This document shows, piece after piece, positions 47,607 to 56,150 of a DNA stretch of 64,000 nucleotides. The notes beneath the pieces are model-generated. The model was not told the DNA's origin. It searched no databases and saw only the letters and a list, made by a program, of their open reading frames with translations. The translations under genes and the position numbers were made by a program. Positions within the stretch are counted from its first letter, which is position 1, and each line of letters starts with the position of its first letter. The DNA comes from Buttiauxella selenatireducens (GTDB taxonomy: Bacteria; Pseudomonadota; Gammaproteobacteria; Enterobacterales; Enterobacteriaceae), in contig NZ_CP133838.1 in assembly GCF_031432975.1 (NCBI RefSeq), positions 3,720,001 through 3,784,000 on the forward strand. Direction: 5' to 3'.

Positions 47607-48143
47607 TTACTGATAGGTAAATGCAACCTGCATTGCGCTGACAATGGTGCCAGGGTTAATGCTGCCTACGCTGGTAAAGGAGCGTGCGTCGAAGACATAG
47701 CTGACCGCATGGGTAGTTGAATTCACGTTCTGAGTCCAGGTTGACTGGTTTGGATTCACAGATGTATCAGTCCACGCAGCGGCATTAGGTTTAATTTTTA
47801 CCCCTACGCCTGCGGCCGTACCGGTGTTTGCAAACAGGTTGGTATCACTGGCGTAAGGAGTGCCAGAAATGGTCGCCACTGTTTTAGTCGTACTGGCTGG
47901 GCAATCTTTCAGGGCAATCGTGAAAGTCTGCGCCGTGCCGCCATAAGAGCCTGCAGTGGCAAGTTCCGTGGCCGGAATATCTCCCAGGGTGACATTAAGA
48001 TTGGAGTTTGCGGTATCAACAGTACAAGGTGACGCAATCACGTTGCCCGTAATATTGACCTGAACCGGAGCCGCAACGGAAGCGTGGATGCTGCCAGCCA
48101 GTAATAAGGTATTGGCCAGAGCAAGCAGAGTCATTTTATTCAT
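47607..48143 (-). CDS. Type 1-like fimbrial subunit
   Basis: Pilin-domain protein of 178 aa. The signal peptide ends near HASVAA (about residue 24), then VQVNITGNVIASPCTVD with the first disulphide Cys. The second Cys is in LKDCPASTTKT, and the chain ends MQVAFTYQ, the chaperone-recognised terminal strand. About as long as FimA-class proteins. Probable minor subunit of the same pilus; paralogue of both neighbouring pilin genes. Confidence 0.87.
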   Translation of the reverse strand: MNKMTLLALANTLLLAGSIHASVAAPVQVNITGNVIASPCTVDTANSNLNVTLGDIPATELATAGSYGGTAQTFTIALKDCPASTTKTVATISGTPYASDTNLFANTGTAAGVGVKIKPNAAAWTDTSVNPNQSTWTQNVNSTTHAVSYVFDARSFTSVGSINPGTIVSAMQVAFTYQ

Positions 48144-48209
48144 GATGGTTCCTTTATTTAATAGTGGTAGTAAATCTTTAATGGGTAATAAAACTATTCG
48201 TGGCCTAAT

Positions 48210-48713
48210 TTATTGGTAAGTAAAATCAACCTGTAATACAGCGCTGATGGTGCCAGGTATGGATGGCTGGGCTGTGGGGCTGTATGCCCGCGCGACCAGA
48301 TTAAATGCCACGGTGTGATCTGCTGCTACCGTCTTTGTTATTGATGGGCGCACAGAACTAATAAATTGACTGTCATCAGAATTACCGACCTGGATTGCGG
48401 TACGCGTTGCTGTGCCGCTATTTTTATACATTCCCGGATATGCAGGATCAAATGCCCCGGAGAAAGTGGCCGTTGCGCTGGTAATTGCCGGGCAGTTTTT
48501 TAGTTTAATTTGAAAGCTGGTATATGGAGATACATAAAATGTATCCAGTGTTGACGCCTGAATATCCCCCAGGTCTACGTCAACCGAGGCTGCCCCGTCG
48601 ACCACACAGGGAATAGCCTGTACCGTCCCGTTAAAATCAACCCGTGACGAATCCGCAAACACCGAAGATGCGTTCATCAATAAACCACATAATAATATCG
48701 CTATTTTTTTCAT
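48210..48713 (-). CDS. Type 1-like fimbrial subunit
   Basis: Pilin-domain protein of 167 aa from the ATG at 48713 (MKKIAILLCGLL), which has GGGGA upstream; an in-frame ATG 24 bases earlier would put six polar and aromatic residues before the signal peptide. Signal peptide to about residue 20 (VFA), donor strand SRVDFNGTVQAIPC, second Cys in LKNCPAITSAT, C-terminus LQVDFTYQ. It follows the adhesin gene and is the first of three consecutive pilin genes. Confidence 0.87.
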   Translation of the reverse strand: MKKIAILLCGLLMNASSVFADSSRVDFNGTVQAIPCVVDGAASVDVDLGDIQASTLDTFYVSPYTSFQIKLKNCPAITSATATFSGAFDPAYPGMYKNSGTATRTAIQVGNSDDSQFISSVRPSITKTVAADHTVAFNLVARAYSPTAQPSIPGTISAVLQVDFTYQ

Positions 48714-48784
48714 AAATAATCCCCAGCAGGTTTTCATAAATAACCTGACGTTAAAGTTTTTCTCTATATATGCTGATGAGCAGA

Positions 48785-49792
48785 TCAGTTGTAATAAACA
48801 GTAATCGTAATTGACGTAGAATAATTACCCACCGTCGGCGTAGTATTTAAATACGTTAACTTGGTTGTAAAGGGAATTGATGCTGACATGGCAGACGTCA
48901 TATCAGCAAAAGCCGTCACGTTACTGAAATCAACGGGCTGCCCAGTGCTATTGTTCACCAATCCCAGCTTCAACCCATTCCCCAGATTTAAACCTGTGCT
49001 GTCTGCCAACGGGCTCGGTGAAGTATATTGCGCCGTCAGTTTAAACGGGGCGGCACAGTCTTTCGTTACCGATGCGGTGAACGTTTTATCTGCGGCGGCA
49101 GGTTGGCCCACGACGGCATTAAACGAGTTCACACTATCGAAAGTAATGCTGCTTGGCGTCACCGAAAGATTAGCCGAACAGGGCAGGAATCGAATTCCTG
49201 TCAGGCCTATATTGTTATAACGGAAGTTTTCCACCACGTTCAACCCACCCACACCATCAAGCTGGAAGACACTGAAATAATCCCAACCGGAATAATTCCC
49301 GCTCATGGTCCCTTTCTTTTTAATGTACACGTTATAACTAAAGGTAAAGTTTGTCGGATAAGAACTCTTGCAAACATCCGGGGTAAAGTTACAAACGGGA
49401 ACCACAATCGGCAACGGCACCTGCATGGCAGACATATTGATGTCTGAACCATTGAGGACAATGCCATATTCGATCCCCGCACCTAATGGCACACGGTCTG
49501 GATTAGGGTATAAATAAACGTTTTCAGCCGCTCCCGCCCGGTCTTTCCAGCAGGTCACATTCATGGTTCTATTTTCAGAACGCCAGATAACGGTGCCATC
49601 GGGCACAGATTGAGGCACCGCAATAGAACCGATATTTTCGGTAAAATAGAATGAACCATTATCGGCGGACTGACAGCGCAGAGCTAAAGCCTGATTTGAA
49701 AATAATAATGACACCCCAATAATAAAGATCGCTTTTTTTATATTCTTAAATAAAAAAATGCAGCATGCATGAAAACGAGATTGTATTTTCAT
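48785..49792 (-). CDS. Two-domain fimbrial tip adhesin
   Basis: 335 aa, twice the length of a pilin. The signal peptide is unusually long, ending near ALA at about residue 38. Residues 39-200 form a cysteine-containing lectin-like domain without an evident relative; residues about 205-335 form a pilin domain (CSANLSVTPSSITF at its start, ITITVYYN at its end). This is the FimH-type layout. Ligand unknown. It sits directly after the usher gene, ahead of three pilin genes, rather than at the operon's end. Confidence 0.85.
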   Translation of the reverse strand: MKIQSRFHACCIFLFKNIKKAIFIIGVSLLFSNQALALRCQSADNGSFYFTENIGSIAVPQSVPDGTVIWRSENRTMNVTCWKDRAGAAENVYLYPNPDRVPLGAGIEYGIVLNGSDINMSAMQVPLPIVVPVCNFTPDVCKSSYPTNFTFSYNVYIKKKGTMSGNYSGWDYFSVFQLDGVGGLNVVENFRYNNIGLTGIRFLPCSANLSVTPSSITFDSVNSFNAVVGQPAAADKTFTASVTKDCAAPFKLTAQYTSPSPLADSTGLNLGNGLKLGLVNNSTGQPVDFSNVTAFADMTSAMSASIPFTTKLTYLNTTPTVGNYSTSITITVYYN

Positions 49793-49862
49793 TGTTTAAT
49801 ACCTGATAAATGGTGCAGTTCTGTCTGGTGTCGATTATTCCGAGCATATCGCCAATAAAAAA

Positions 49863-52436
49863 TTAGCGGCACTGCCCGGTAGAAATAACAATGCCATCTT
49901 CAGACGCTTTTTCTGGCAAGACATAATGTATTTGGCACTGTTGATCCGGAGTGCTCCCCCATTTCGCCAGTAGCGTTCCTTGATCGGCCAAACCGGTTAA
50001 ATAGACTTGCCCGTTATCACCCACAATGAAACTTTGCGCATTTTGCTCGGACATATTTGTCACTATGGCCCCGAATGGAACAGGCACGCCGTTCATACGC
50101 AGCAACGTCATCATTGCGCGTTGACCAACATTGGCGACAAAGCTGGCACGCACGACGGCTCCGCGCGTTGGCACCACGTTCTGGTTGGTCAGTTCCAGAT
50201 CCACGTTTTCTGGCAGGGTTTCGGTGTTCAGCTGAACCTGATTTCTGCGGTATGGGCTGGTGTAAGGCACGATGGCATAACCCCGCCAGTCCGTTTTCAC
50301 GCCCGTCTGGTTACTGATGCCGACGCCGCTGGCTCCCGGAGCCTTCACCAGGGCCACGGTTTCGCCCAGTGGCTGCCCAAAAGTCACGCCGTCCTCATGT
50401 ACCAGGACTCCGCCCTGCACGCCATAGTTCACACGCTGAGTATTTTGGTCATAGGCATAGCCCGCAGTCAATTCCGCGTAGGTGCCGCGATAATCTGCAT
50501 TAAGGTTACCGGTATTCCCTGCGCCCTGGCTGCCGTAACCTTCCTGCACACTCCAGCTTAGGTTGTTATCAGCGAGCGTGGTGCCATTCAGACCCACGGT
50601 CTGAGTGGTGTTGCCGCTCTTGCTGGTGTTCAGGTTATAGCTGGCGTAAGTACGCGGCAAAAACTGGTCAAGCGGGATACTGATATTCAGACTGAATATC
50701 TGATCGCGATCGTAGACTTTCCCCGAATTACTGCCGTCACCGCTACCACGCGAGTTTTCGTTGTAGCTGTAGTTGAGACCATAACTGATGCCGTTCCAGG
50801 CATTATTGTAGCCGCCGCCTATCGAGCGCAGAGTTCGGTTGCTGCTCCAGTAGTCTTCTGAGACCCAGCTCAGTGATAGCGATCCGGCATTCTCCCAGAG
50901 ATTCTGGCTGATCGTCATTTCGCTGCGGTTACGGCGTCGATCTACCTGCGTGTTCAGGTTGTCAGACCGCCAGGTATCCATCACTTCTTGCAGGCTGTAG
51001 TAGCCGTCAGTCGAATAGCGATAGCCTGCAATGGCGAAGTTAGTGCCGGTCTGGACAATATTTTTACTGTAACGCACCCGCCACGACTGGCCGGAGTCTT
51101 CCGGCATATCCTTCATCGAAGACCAGGCCTGGGTCACATCGGTCGACAACGCGCCGAAATCCCCGAGGTTTTTACCTAAGCCAAGCGCGACGGAACGATA
51201 TTTATCCGACCCCTGCCCGCCGCCATACAGCGTGAACCCGTGAGGCAGACCGTAAATCGCCGTACCTTGTGCGAAAGGCGTGTCATCAACCTGATTGTCA
51301 TAAGAACGATACTGACCACCGGTGACCGCAAACTTTAACCGCCCTTCACGCTGTAAAACCGGGAGCGAGGCGAAAGGTACTACCAGCACCTGCTCGCTGC
51401 CATCCGCTTCTTTAATAGTGACGTAAAGATCGCCGGAGCTGCCCGTCGGGTACATATCATTGATTTCAAAAGCACCCGGTGAAACATAGCTTTGATAAAT
51501 GATGTAACCGTTCTGGCGGATAATCACCTGCGCGTTGGTGCGAGCGATCCCGCGGACCACGGGTGCATAGCCTTTGAGGCTGTCCGGCATCATCTCATCA
51601 TCGGAGGCCAACTGCGCCCCGCGAAACGGCACGCTGTCAAACACGTCTGATGGAGAAGAACTGTCACCCAATGTCAGCTGACTTTTCAGAGCATTGATAC
51701 TGCGCTGTGCGTAGGTATAAACAGAATTCCACTTGTCTTGCCCGTTACTGTCGCGGTTCCAGGTCGAGTAATTGCGTAAACGCCACGGCCCGATATTAAT
51801 CCCCGGACGCAGGTTGGCATATTGGCTATTACCATCCTCCCCTGTGTTACTGCGCGAATAGTTGTTTGAGGCACTCAGGCTGTAATTGAGAAGAAAAGCC
51901 GGAATACCGTTATCCCACAATTTTTCCGGAACGTATCCGCGCGCTTTCTGCTCAATGGCTGCCTGCGGGATGCTTAGCAGAAGCTGTTGCTGAGAGAAGC
52001 GAAACTCCGCGCTGGCCTGGGGGATCGCGCTGAGACTTGCGCATTCCGCACTGTTATCCCCTAACTCAGGGAAAAGCGCGGTTTTAATGCCCATATCCTG
52101 CAATTGTGCAACGCTGAGGCAAGGTTGCAGACTCTCTTTGCCTGCGCCATCTTTCAGCATCTTAAACTCTATATCGCGCGTGTCATATTCCTGATCATTG
52201 ACATAGATATCGACGTGATAAGTTCCCGGCGCCTGACCCGCCCCTTCCTCAAAAACAGACAGATCTGAACTCCCCTGGCCTGGATTATCTAATTCCAGTA
52301 ACGCAGGGTTGAAATATTCACGGGCATTGGTAACAGGTGAAAAACCGCAAATCGCCAGCTGGCTGGCAATTAACCACGCCAGTCTACTGACTCGTAATCT
52401 ATCCCTGGTATTGATCTGTTTTTCATGGCTATACAT
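49863..52436 (-). CDS. Fimbrial outer-membrane usher
   Basis: FimD/PapC-family assembly platform of 857 aa from the ATG at 52436 (another ATG lies one codon earlier; GGAG at 52446-52449). After a signal peptide (cut near TNA, about residue 38) come the N-terminal chaperone-docking domain (REYFNPALLEL), the 24-strand barrel (RPGINIGPWRLRNYSTW) with a plug inside, and two C-terminal domains with the final paired cysteines (QQCQIHYVLPE ... STGQC). Substrate pilus is the one encoded around it. Confidence 0.93.
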   Translation of the reverse strand: MYSHEKQINTRDRLRVSRLAWLIASQLAICGFSPVTNAREYFNPALLELDNPGQGSSDLSVFEEGAGQAPGTYHVDIYVNDQEYDTRDIEFKMLKDGAGKESLQPCLSVAQLQDMGIKTALFPELGDNSAECASLSAIPQASAEFRFSQQQLLLSIPQAAIEQKARGYVPEKLWDNGIPAFLLNYSLSASNNYSRSNTGEDGNSQYANLRPGINIGPWRLRNYSTWNRDSNGQDKWNSVYTYAQRSINALKSQLTLGDSSSPSDVFDSVPFRGAQLASDDEMMPDSLKGYAPVVRGIARTNAQVIIRQNGYIIYQSYVSPGAFEINDMYPTGSSGDLYVTIKEADGSEQVLVVPFASLPVLQREGRLKFAVTGGQYRSYDNQVDDTPFAQGTAIYGLPHGFTLYGGGQGSDKYRSVALGLGKNLGDFGALSTDVTQAWSSMKDMPEDSGQSWRVRYSKNIVQTGTNFAIAGYRYSTDGYYSLQEVMDTWRSDNLNTQVDRRRNRSEMTISQNLWENAGSLSLSWVSEDYWSSNRTLRSIGGGYNNAWNGISYGLNYSYNENSRGSGDGSNSGKVYDRDQIFSLNISIPLDQFLPRTYASYNLNTSKSGNTTQTVGLNGTTLADNNLSWSVQEGYGSQGAGNTGNLNADYRGTYAELTAGYAYDQNTQRVNYGVQGGVLVHEDGVTFGQPLGETVALVKAPGASGVGISNQTGVKTDWRGYAIVPYTSPYRRNQVQLNTETLPENVDLELTNQNVVPTRGAVVRASFVANVGQRAMMTLLRMNGVPVPFGAIVTNMSEQNAQSFIVGDNGQVYLTGLADQGTLLAKWGSTPDQQCQIHYVLPEKASEDGIVISTGQCR

Positions 52437-52523
52437 CATTAAGCTCCATTGCCAACGAGACAATAAATTTTCCTGACTCTTTTAAAATTATTTTTATCGA
52501 GACTGACTTTAAGCAACGTCGGA

Positions 52524-53201
52524 TCACAGAGCGGCACGGTGCTCTTCACCAATACCACCGAAGTCACTGATGATTTTCCAGGTGACCGTTCCTGCTGTTA
52601 CGCCGGATAGCAACTTAAAGGTCGCGCTGCTTTGCGGTGCAACATAAGTGACATCCGCGACTTCTTTACCGCCGACTTTCACTTCCTGGAAATTCATATA
52701 AAACGGGGTGGGATTAGTCACACTCAGACTATTACCGTTACGTTTCCAGACTAATTTCTCTGCACTTTCTTCAGGAACCCCTTTTAGCCCCTGCGGACGA
52801 TATATCAATTTGATACGTGTCTTAACGGCTATTTGCAGAGTGTTTTTAGAATTGTCCTGCTCAACAGAAGGAATGGCCTTAATATTCATCCAATAAAGGG
52901 ATTCACGATCGGTAGCCAAATTTCCACCAGCACGGACAATACGTAATACGTTGCTTTTGCTTCCATCAAGACGAAACAGCGGAGGCGTCACCATGAAAGG
53001 GGCTTTCTCAGTGCCATTCTCGCCGGTATCAATCCACGACTGGATTAAATAAGAGACGTTGTCGGGGTTGTTGACGCTGAGTGAAGACTCCTTCTTGCCA
53101 CCATCATAAATAACGCGCGTACCGCCGACGACCACACCTGCATAAGTGGATGCCGTTGCGAGCAATAAAGAAAGAAAAAGAGCACCAGAAACAATTTTCA
53201 T
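52524..53201 (-). CDS. Periplasmic fimbrial chaperone
   Basis: PapD/FimC-type chaperone of 225 aa with two immunoglobulin-like domains. The start at 53201 (MKIVSGALF) follows GAGG; the signal peptide ends near TYAG. The signature GTRVIYDGGKKESSLSVNN and YLIQSW are at the mature N-terminus. Arg in TRVIY and Lys in RIKLIYRP are the subunit-binding pair; LRIVRAGGNLATDRESLYWMN (two adjoining motifs) fits the FGS short-loop class. Stabilises pilins by donor-strand complementation. Confidence 0.93.
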   Translation of the reverse strand: MKIVSGALFLSLLLATASTYAGVVVGGTRVIYDGGKKESSLSVNNPDNVSYLIQSWIDTGENGTEKAPFMVTPPLFRLDGSKSNVLRIVRAGGNLATDRESLYWMNIKAIPSVEQDNSKNTLQIAVKTRIKLIYRPQGLKGVPEESAEKLVWKRNGNSLSVTNPTPFYMNFQEVKVGGKEVADVTYVAPQSSATFKLLSGVTAGTVTWKIISDFGGIGEEHRAAL

Positions 53202-53228
53202 TAATAACCTCAAAAGAAAATATGAAGA

Positions 53229-53254
53229 AAGGCCGATCGTAATGACCCGGCCTT
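53229..53254 (-). terminator. Hairpin between the major pilin and chaperone genes
   Basis: Arms AAGGCCG / CGGCCTT (7 bp) enclose 12 bases, followed on the minus strand by a T-rich stretch. Such partial terminators after the first gene let pilin mRNA exceed chaperone and usher mRNA in fim and pap operons. Confidence 0.6.
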
Positions 53255-53290
53255 CATTAAGTACTGGCTTACTAATTAGCCATAAATGAC

Positions 53291-53818
53291 TTAGTTGTAA
53301 GTTACAGAGAAGTTAGCCGTGGAGTTCGCAGGGCCGACAGAAACAGTGTCAGAAGTCGCGATATAACGAGCCACGAATTTCAGTTTATTATCAGCAGTGC
53401 TGGACAGCGGGTATGCTTTAGAAGCAGTAAACAGCGGCAGTACGGTGTTAGCATCGTCAGCCAGCTGAATGCCTACGCCAGTAGCAACGCCGCTTTCTGG
53501 GGTCAGAGCCAGAACGCTGGTGTCACCGGTAACATTGGTGCCGTCAAATTTAACCATTGCGTTGTGAACGGTATCCGGGCAGTTTTTCAGAACCAGAGTG
53601 AAGTCGGTTGCTGCAGCAGTAGAGCCTGCACCAGTAAATTCAGTTTTCATAACCTGACCCAGAGTCACATCCAGTGGAGCTGAAGGCGTGTTGACAACTT
53701 CACAACCCGCATCGATGATTTCACCCTTGAAATCAACCTGGCCACCTGCGGCAAAAGCTGAAGAAGCAGACAGCACAGCAGCAACAGCGAAAGCAGAAGC
53801 AATAATATTTTTTTTCAT
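53291..53818 (-). CDS. Major fimbrial subunit
   Basis: Type 1-like pilin of 175 aa, first gene of the operon. Signal peptide to AFAA (about residue 23), then GGQVDFKGEIIDAGCEVV with Cys 39; second Cys in LKNCPDTV; C-terminus STANFSVTYN with the penultimate Tyr of FimA-class pilins. Codon use is that of an abundant protein (few rare codons) unlike the other genes of the cluster, which supports major-subunit status. Starts behind a short AAGGACTTAA region. Confidence 0.92.
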   Translation of the reverse strand: MKKNIIASAFAVAAVLSASSAFAAGGQVDFKGEIIDAGCEVVNTPSAPLDVTLGQVMKTEFTGAGSTAAATDFTLVLKNCPDTVHNAMVKFDGTNVTGDTSVLALTPESGVATGVGIQLADDANTVLPLFTASKAYPLSSTADNKLKFVARYIATSDTVSVGPANSTANFSVTYN

Positions 53819-54219
53819 ATTTAAGTCCTTAAATGTTTTCTTGAATTCCGTCAGAATTAGATAGTCGAATCCCTCATCTTAATTAAAAGAAAGAGTCCAT
53901 TGACGGAATATGCTTGGTAGATAAATAGAGCATTAGAATAATATCCTTCACGCCCGGGCATTTCATTAAGTAAAAATAAAACAACTTCCACGTAAATAAA
54001 TACGTAAAAAGCTTTCTTAATACATTATTTCTTGCCGGAAATGTTCATTACCCTTTTGCTGAAACAAGTTTCCTCAAAAACTAATATCCATTCAAGATTT
54101 TTTTCGGTGTATTTTTACACCGTAACATTCGTTCACACTTCCAGGAATATTCACCATAATTCCTGCATCCATACCAGGAGCCAGGCTTCACCAAATAAAA
54201 ACATCGCAGGCCATAAGTA
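53819..54219. promoter_or_regulatory. Divergent regulatory region of the fimbrial operon
   Basis: A 401-base very AT-rich gap with no credible gene. It contains a 9-bp perfect inverted repeat ATTCCGTCA (53845-53853) / TGACGGAAT (53901-53909) 47 bases apart. The fimbrial promoter must lie here; several T/A-rich boxes are possible and none stands out. The composition suits H-NS silencing (inference). Confidence 0.5.
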
Positions 54220-54879
54220 ATGACTAAATATATAAAACCTTTTTTCACCGCAAATCCTGAACTGGAAAGCATGAAACCTACCGCTGATATTGAACGGTTA
54301 ATGATGCATTTAAATCCCGAACTTAACAATATTAAAACATATAACGACCAAATTATTAACTACAACACAAATAAGGTACGTCAATGTTTTCTATTACATA
54401 AAGGCAGCGTTTCACTTTATAGAATGGTGGATGGCATGGTGCTAAATACCGAGTCAGCCCCGTATGTTTTCGGCATGAGCACACAGCTAACGCATGCCGA
54501 CTACCTTTACATCCGTGTCCATGATGCCGCTGAGATCAGTATGCTATCCATTGACCGGGCAAATGAAATTATTGAAGAACACAATCTGTGGAAAAATTTG
54601 GCATACCTGCTGATTTACACCGCAACACGGGTTTACGATCACTGCACTAAAATATCGGCTCTTACTTCGTATGATGTGATTCGCTACCAGATTTATGAGC
54701 TCATGAGTGAAACGGAGAGCGTTCGCCGCTCTGTGACGATCGCCAAATACGTGCAAGATCGGACGTTCCTCTCCCGCAGTAGCATCATGAAAATATTGGC
54801 CGAACTTAAGAAGGGGGATTACATTGTTACGGACAAAGGAATGCTGGTATACATTAATCATATCCCTTTGAAATATTGA
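54220..54879 (+). CDS. Crp-fold/winged-helix transcriptional regulator (IprA/YaiV-like), copy 1
   Basis: 219 aa. The N-terminal 150 residues fit a cyclic-nucleotide-binding-like beta barrel without the phosphate cassette (FLLHKGSVSLYRMVDGMVL), followed by a helical linker and a winged HTH (TFLSRSSIMKILAELKKGDYIVTDKG). Resembles the enteric IprA/YaiV group. It is divergent from the fimbrial operon, and its paralogue follows 74 bases downstream, so both are candidate fimbrial regulators. Low GC and AT-ending codons suggest acquired DNA. Confidence 0.8.
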   Translation: MTKYIKPFFTANPELESMKPTADIERLMMHLNPELNNIKTYNDQIINYNTNKVRQCFLLHKGSVSLYRMVDGMVLNTESAPYVFGMSTQLTHADYLYIRVHDAAEISMLSIDRANEIIEEHNLWKNLAYLLIYTATRVYDHCTKISALTSYDVIRYQIYELMSETESVRRSVTIAKYVQDRTFLSRSSIMKILAELKKGDYIVTDKGMLVYINHIPLKY

Positions 54880-54953
54880 TGGTCAGTATGGGTCATTGTC
54901 GATCCAGTCATATGCTAGACTAAAAATAATAACCTATGACGATGACATGAATA

Positions 54954-55598
54954 ATGAGCAAAGAGCTACTTTCCGGCCCTTCTCCTTCGATGATACAGGT
55001 GCAGGCGACTCTTGATTTAGTCGAAAAACTCAGCCCGCATCTTACGTTTGAAATCGTGCCGCCCCAAAGCAAATTCCCTTACATCATCGATGATATCCCT
55101 ATGTGTACGGTTGTACGATCCGGGAAGGTTAGGGTCCGCCGTGACAGTGATGAGATCGTCATAGCTTCAGTACCGATCCCTAATATCATGGGGGTCGGTT
55201 CATTAGTACCCAAAAATGCGGGGCTCTATATCGAAACGGTCAGCGAATGTTCCATTGCGTCACTGACTTCTGAGCAGGTCCTGAAATTGATTGGGCAACT
55301 CGATCTCTGGCAGTTGCTCTCTGCCCATATAACGAAGGTTGCCAATAATGTTCTGGTGTATAGCATCATCATGACGCCGCCAACGGCATACGAAGTGATC
55401 CGCTTTCAGCTGTTGGCACTGATGGATGAAGATTCAGATATCAGGAACGACATCACTGCGGCGAATTATATTTTGCAACGAACCCGGTTATCCCGAAGTT
55501 CGGTGATGAAAATTCTCGCCGAGCTGAAAAAAGGAGAGTTTATAGTGATGGACGAGGGACGGCTTATCCACATCAATAAGCTACCACACAAGTACTAA
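54954..55598 (+). CDS. Crp-fold/winged-helix transcriptional regulator (IprA/YaiV-like), copy 2
   Basis: 214 aa, a clear paralogue of the upstream gene: shared C-terminal RTRLSRSSVMKILAELKKGE and a shared ending (HINKLPHKY versus HINHIPLKY), while the N-terminal halves have diverged strongly. Sensor-like barrel at about 35-110 (CTVVRSGKVRVRRDSDEIVI), HTH at about 165-200. The 74-base gap upstream could hold its own promoter. Its effector and target are unknown; fimbrial control is inferred from position. Confidence 0.8.
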   Translation: MSKELLSGPSPSMIQVQATLDLVEKLSPHLTFEIVPPQSKFPYIIDDIPMCTVVRSGKVRVRRDSDEIVIASVPIPNIMGVGSLVPKNAGLYIETVSECSIASLTSEQVLKLIGQLDLWQLLSAHITKVANNVLVYSIIMTPPTAYEVIRFQLLALMDEDSDIRNDITAANYILQRTRLSRSSVMKILAELKKGEFIVMDEGRLIHINKLPHKY

Positions 55599-55615
55599 CC
55601 CACGGTCGAAGAAGG

Positions 55616-55642
55616 GACAGGTTCGCCCTCTCCCCGCCTGTC
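55616..55642. terminator. Hairpin between copy 2 and the ASCH gene
   Basis: Stem GACAGG / CCTGTC with a 15-base loop, with ACGGT / ACCGT able to pair outside it. Convergent gap of 51 bases. No T-run, so only a possible terminator. Confidence 0.35.
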
Positions 55643-55649
55643 ACCACCG

Positions 55650-56036
55650 TCAGAACTTTTCGATAACCTTAAAGTGCATTAACACCAGTGTCATATCCGG
55701 TGAGAACAGATCGTACTCTTCAAAAAAGCGTTTATGCTCGTTGCGCCAGTAAGCCAGGGTTTTATCACCTTCCCCTTCAGCCAGAGCATGGGCTTCGCCC
55801 ACCTGATCAAAAGTGGTCATTTCCGTGGTGGTCAGTTCTATCGCGCAAACCGGCTTATTCTTGCCATCCACAACCACAAAGATATCACCAGGCTGCGCGA
55901 TACCCTCACCATCCAGGTTAGCGCAGGTGGCTGTTTTCACGCCGTCCAGCACCAGTTTGGCCAGTTCATCCGCCTGACGCTCAGTGTCACCGAATGCCCA
56001 GCGTTCTACATCTTCATACTTTTCAGGAATAGACAT
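55650..56036 (-). CDS. ASCH-domain protein
   Basis: 128 aa from the ATG at 56036 (MSIPEKYEDVERWAFGDTER). The ASCH fold, a PUA-like beta barrel, is shown by KLVLDGVKTATCANLDGEG, the GDIFVVVDG strand and KPVCAIELTTTEMTTFDQV, with a C-terminal KTLAYWRNEHKRFFEE segment. ASCH proteins bind RNA; some are ribonucleases or N4-acetylcytidine amidohydrolases. The activity of this one cannot be read. Single gene between the fimbrial regulators and gyrA. Confidence 0.85.
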   Translation of the reverse strand: MSIPEKYEDVERWAFGDTERQADELAKLVLDGVKTATCANLDGEGIAQPGDIFVVVDGKNKPVCAIELTTTEMTTFDQVGEAHALAEGEGDKTLAYWRNEHKRFFEEYDLFSPDMTLVLMHFKVIEKF

Positions 56037-56082
56037 TGTTACCGTACCTTTTATTCGAACCATCAACTGATAATAAAATATA

Positions 56083-56116
56083 AAACGCCCGATGCAATTT
56101 CTTGCACCAGGCGTTT
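56083..56116 (-). terminator. Intrinsic terminator of gyrA
   Basis: A 15-bp stem (AAACGCC.GATGCAA type arms at 56083-56097 and 56102-56116, two G-U pairs on the minus-strand RNA) with a 4-base loop is followed by TATATTTT. It lies 35 bases after the gyrA stop. Confidence 0.85.
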
Positions 56117-56150
56117 AAGAGACTTCACAATTCAACCAACAAAATTCAGA

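Noticed and set aside
53845..53909. fimS-like invertible promoter
   Set aside because: The repeats match in length, but the segment is far too short and no FimB/FimE-type recombinase is present, so it is only reported as an inverted repeat.
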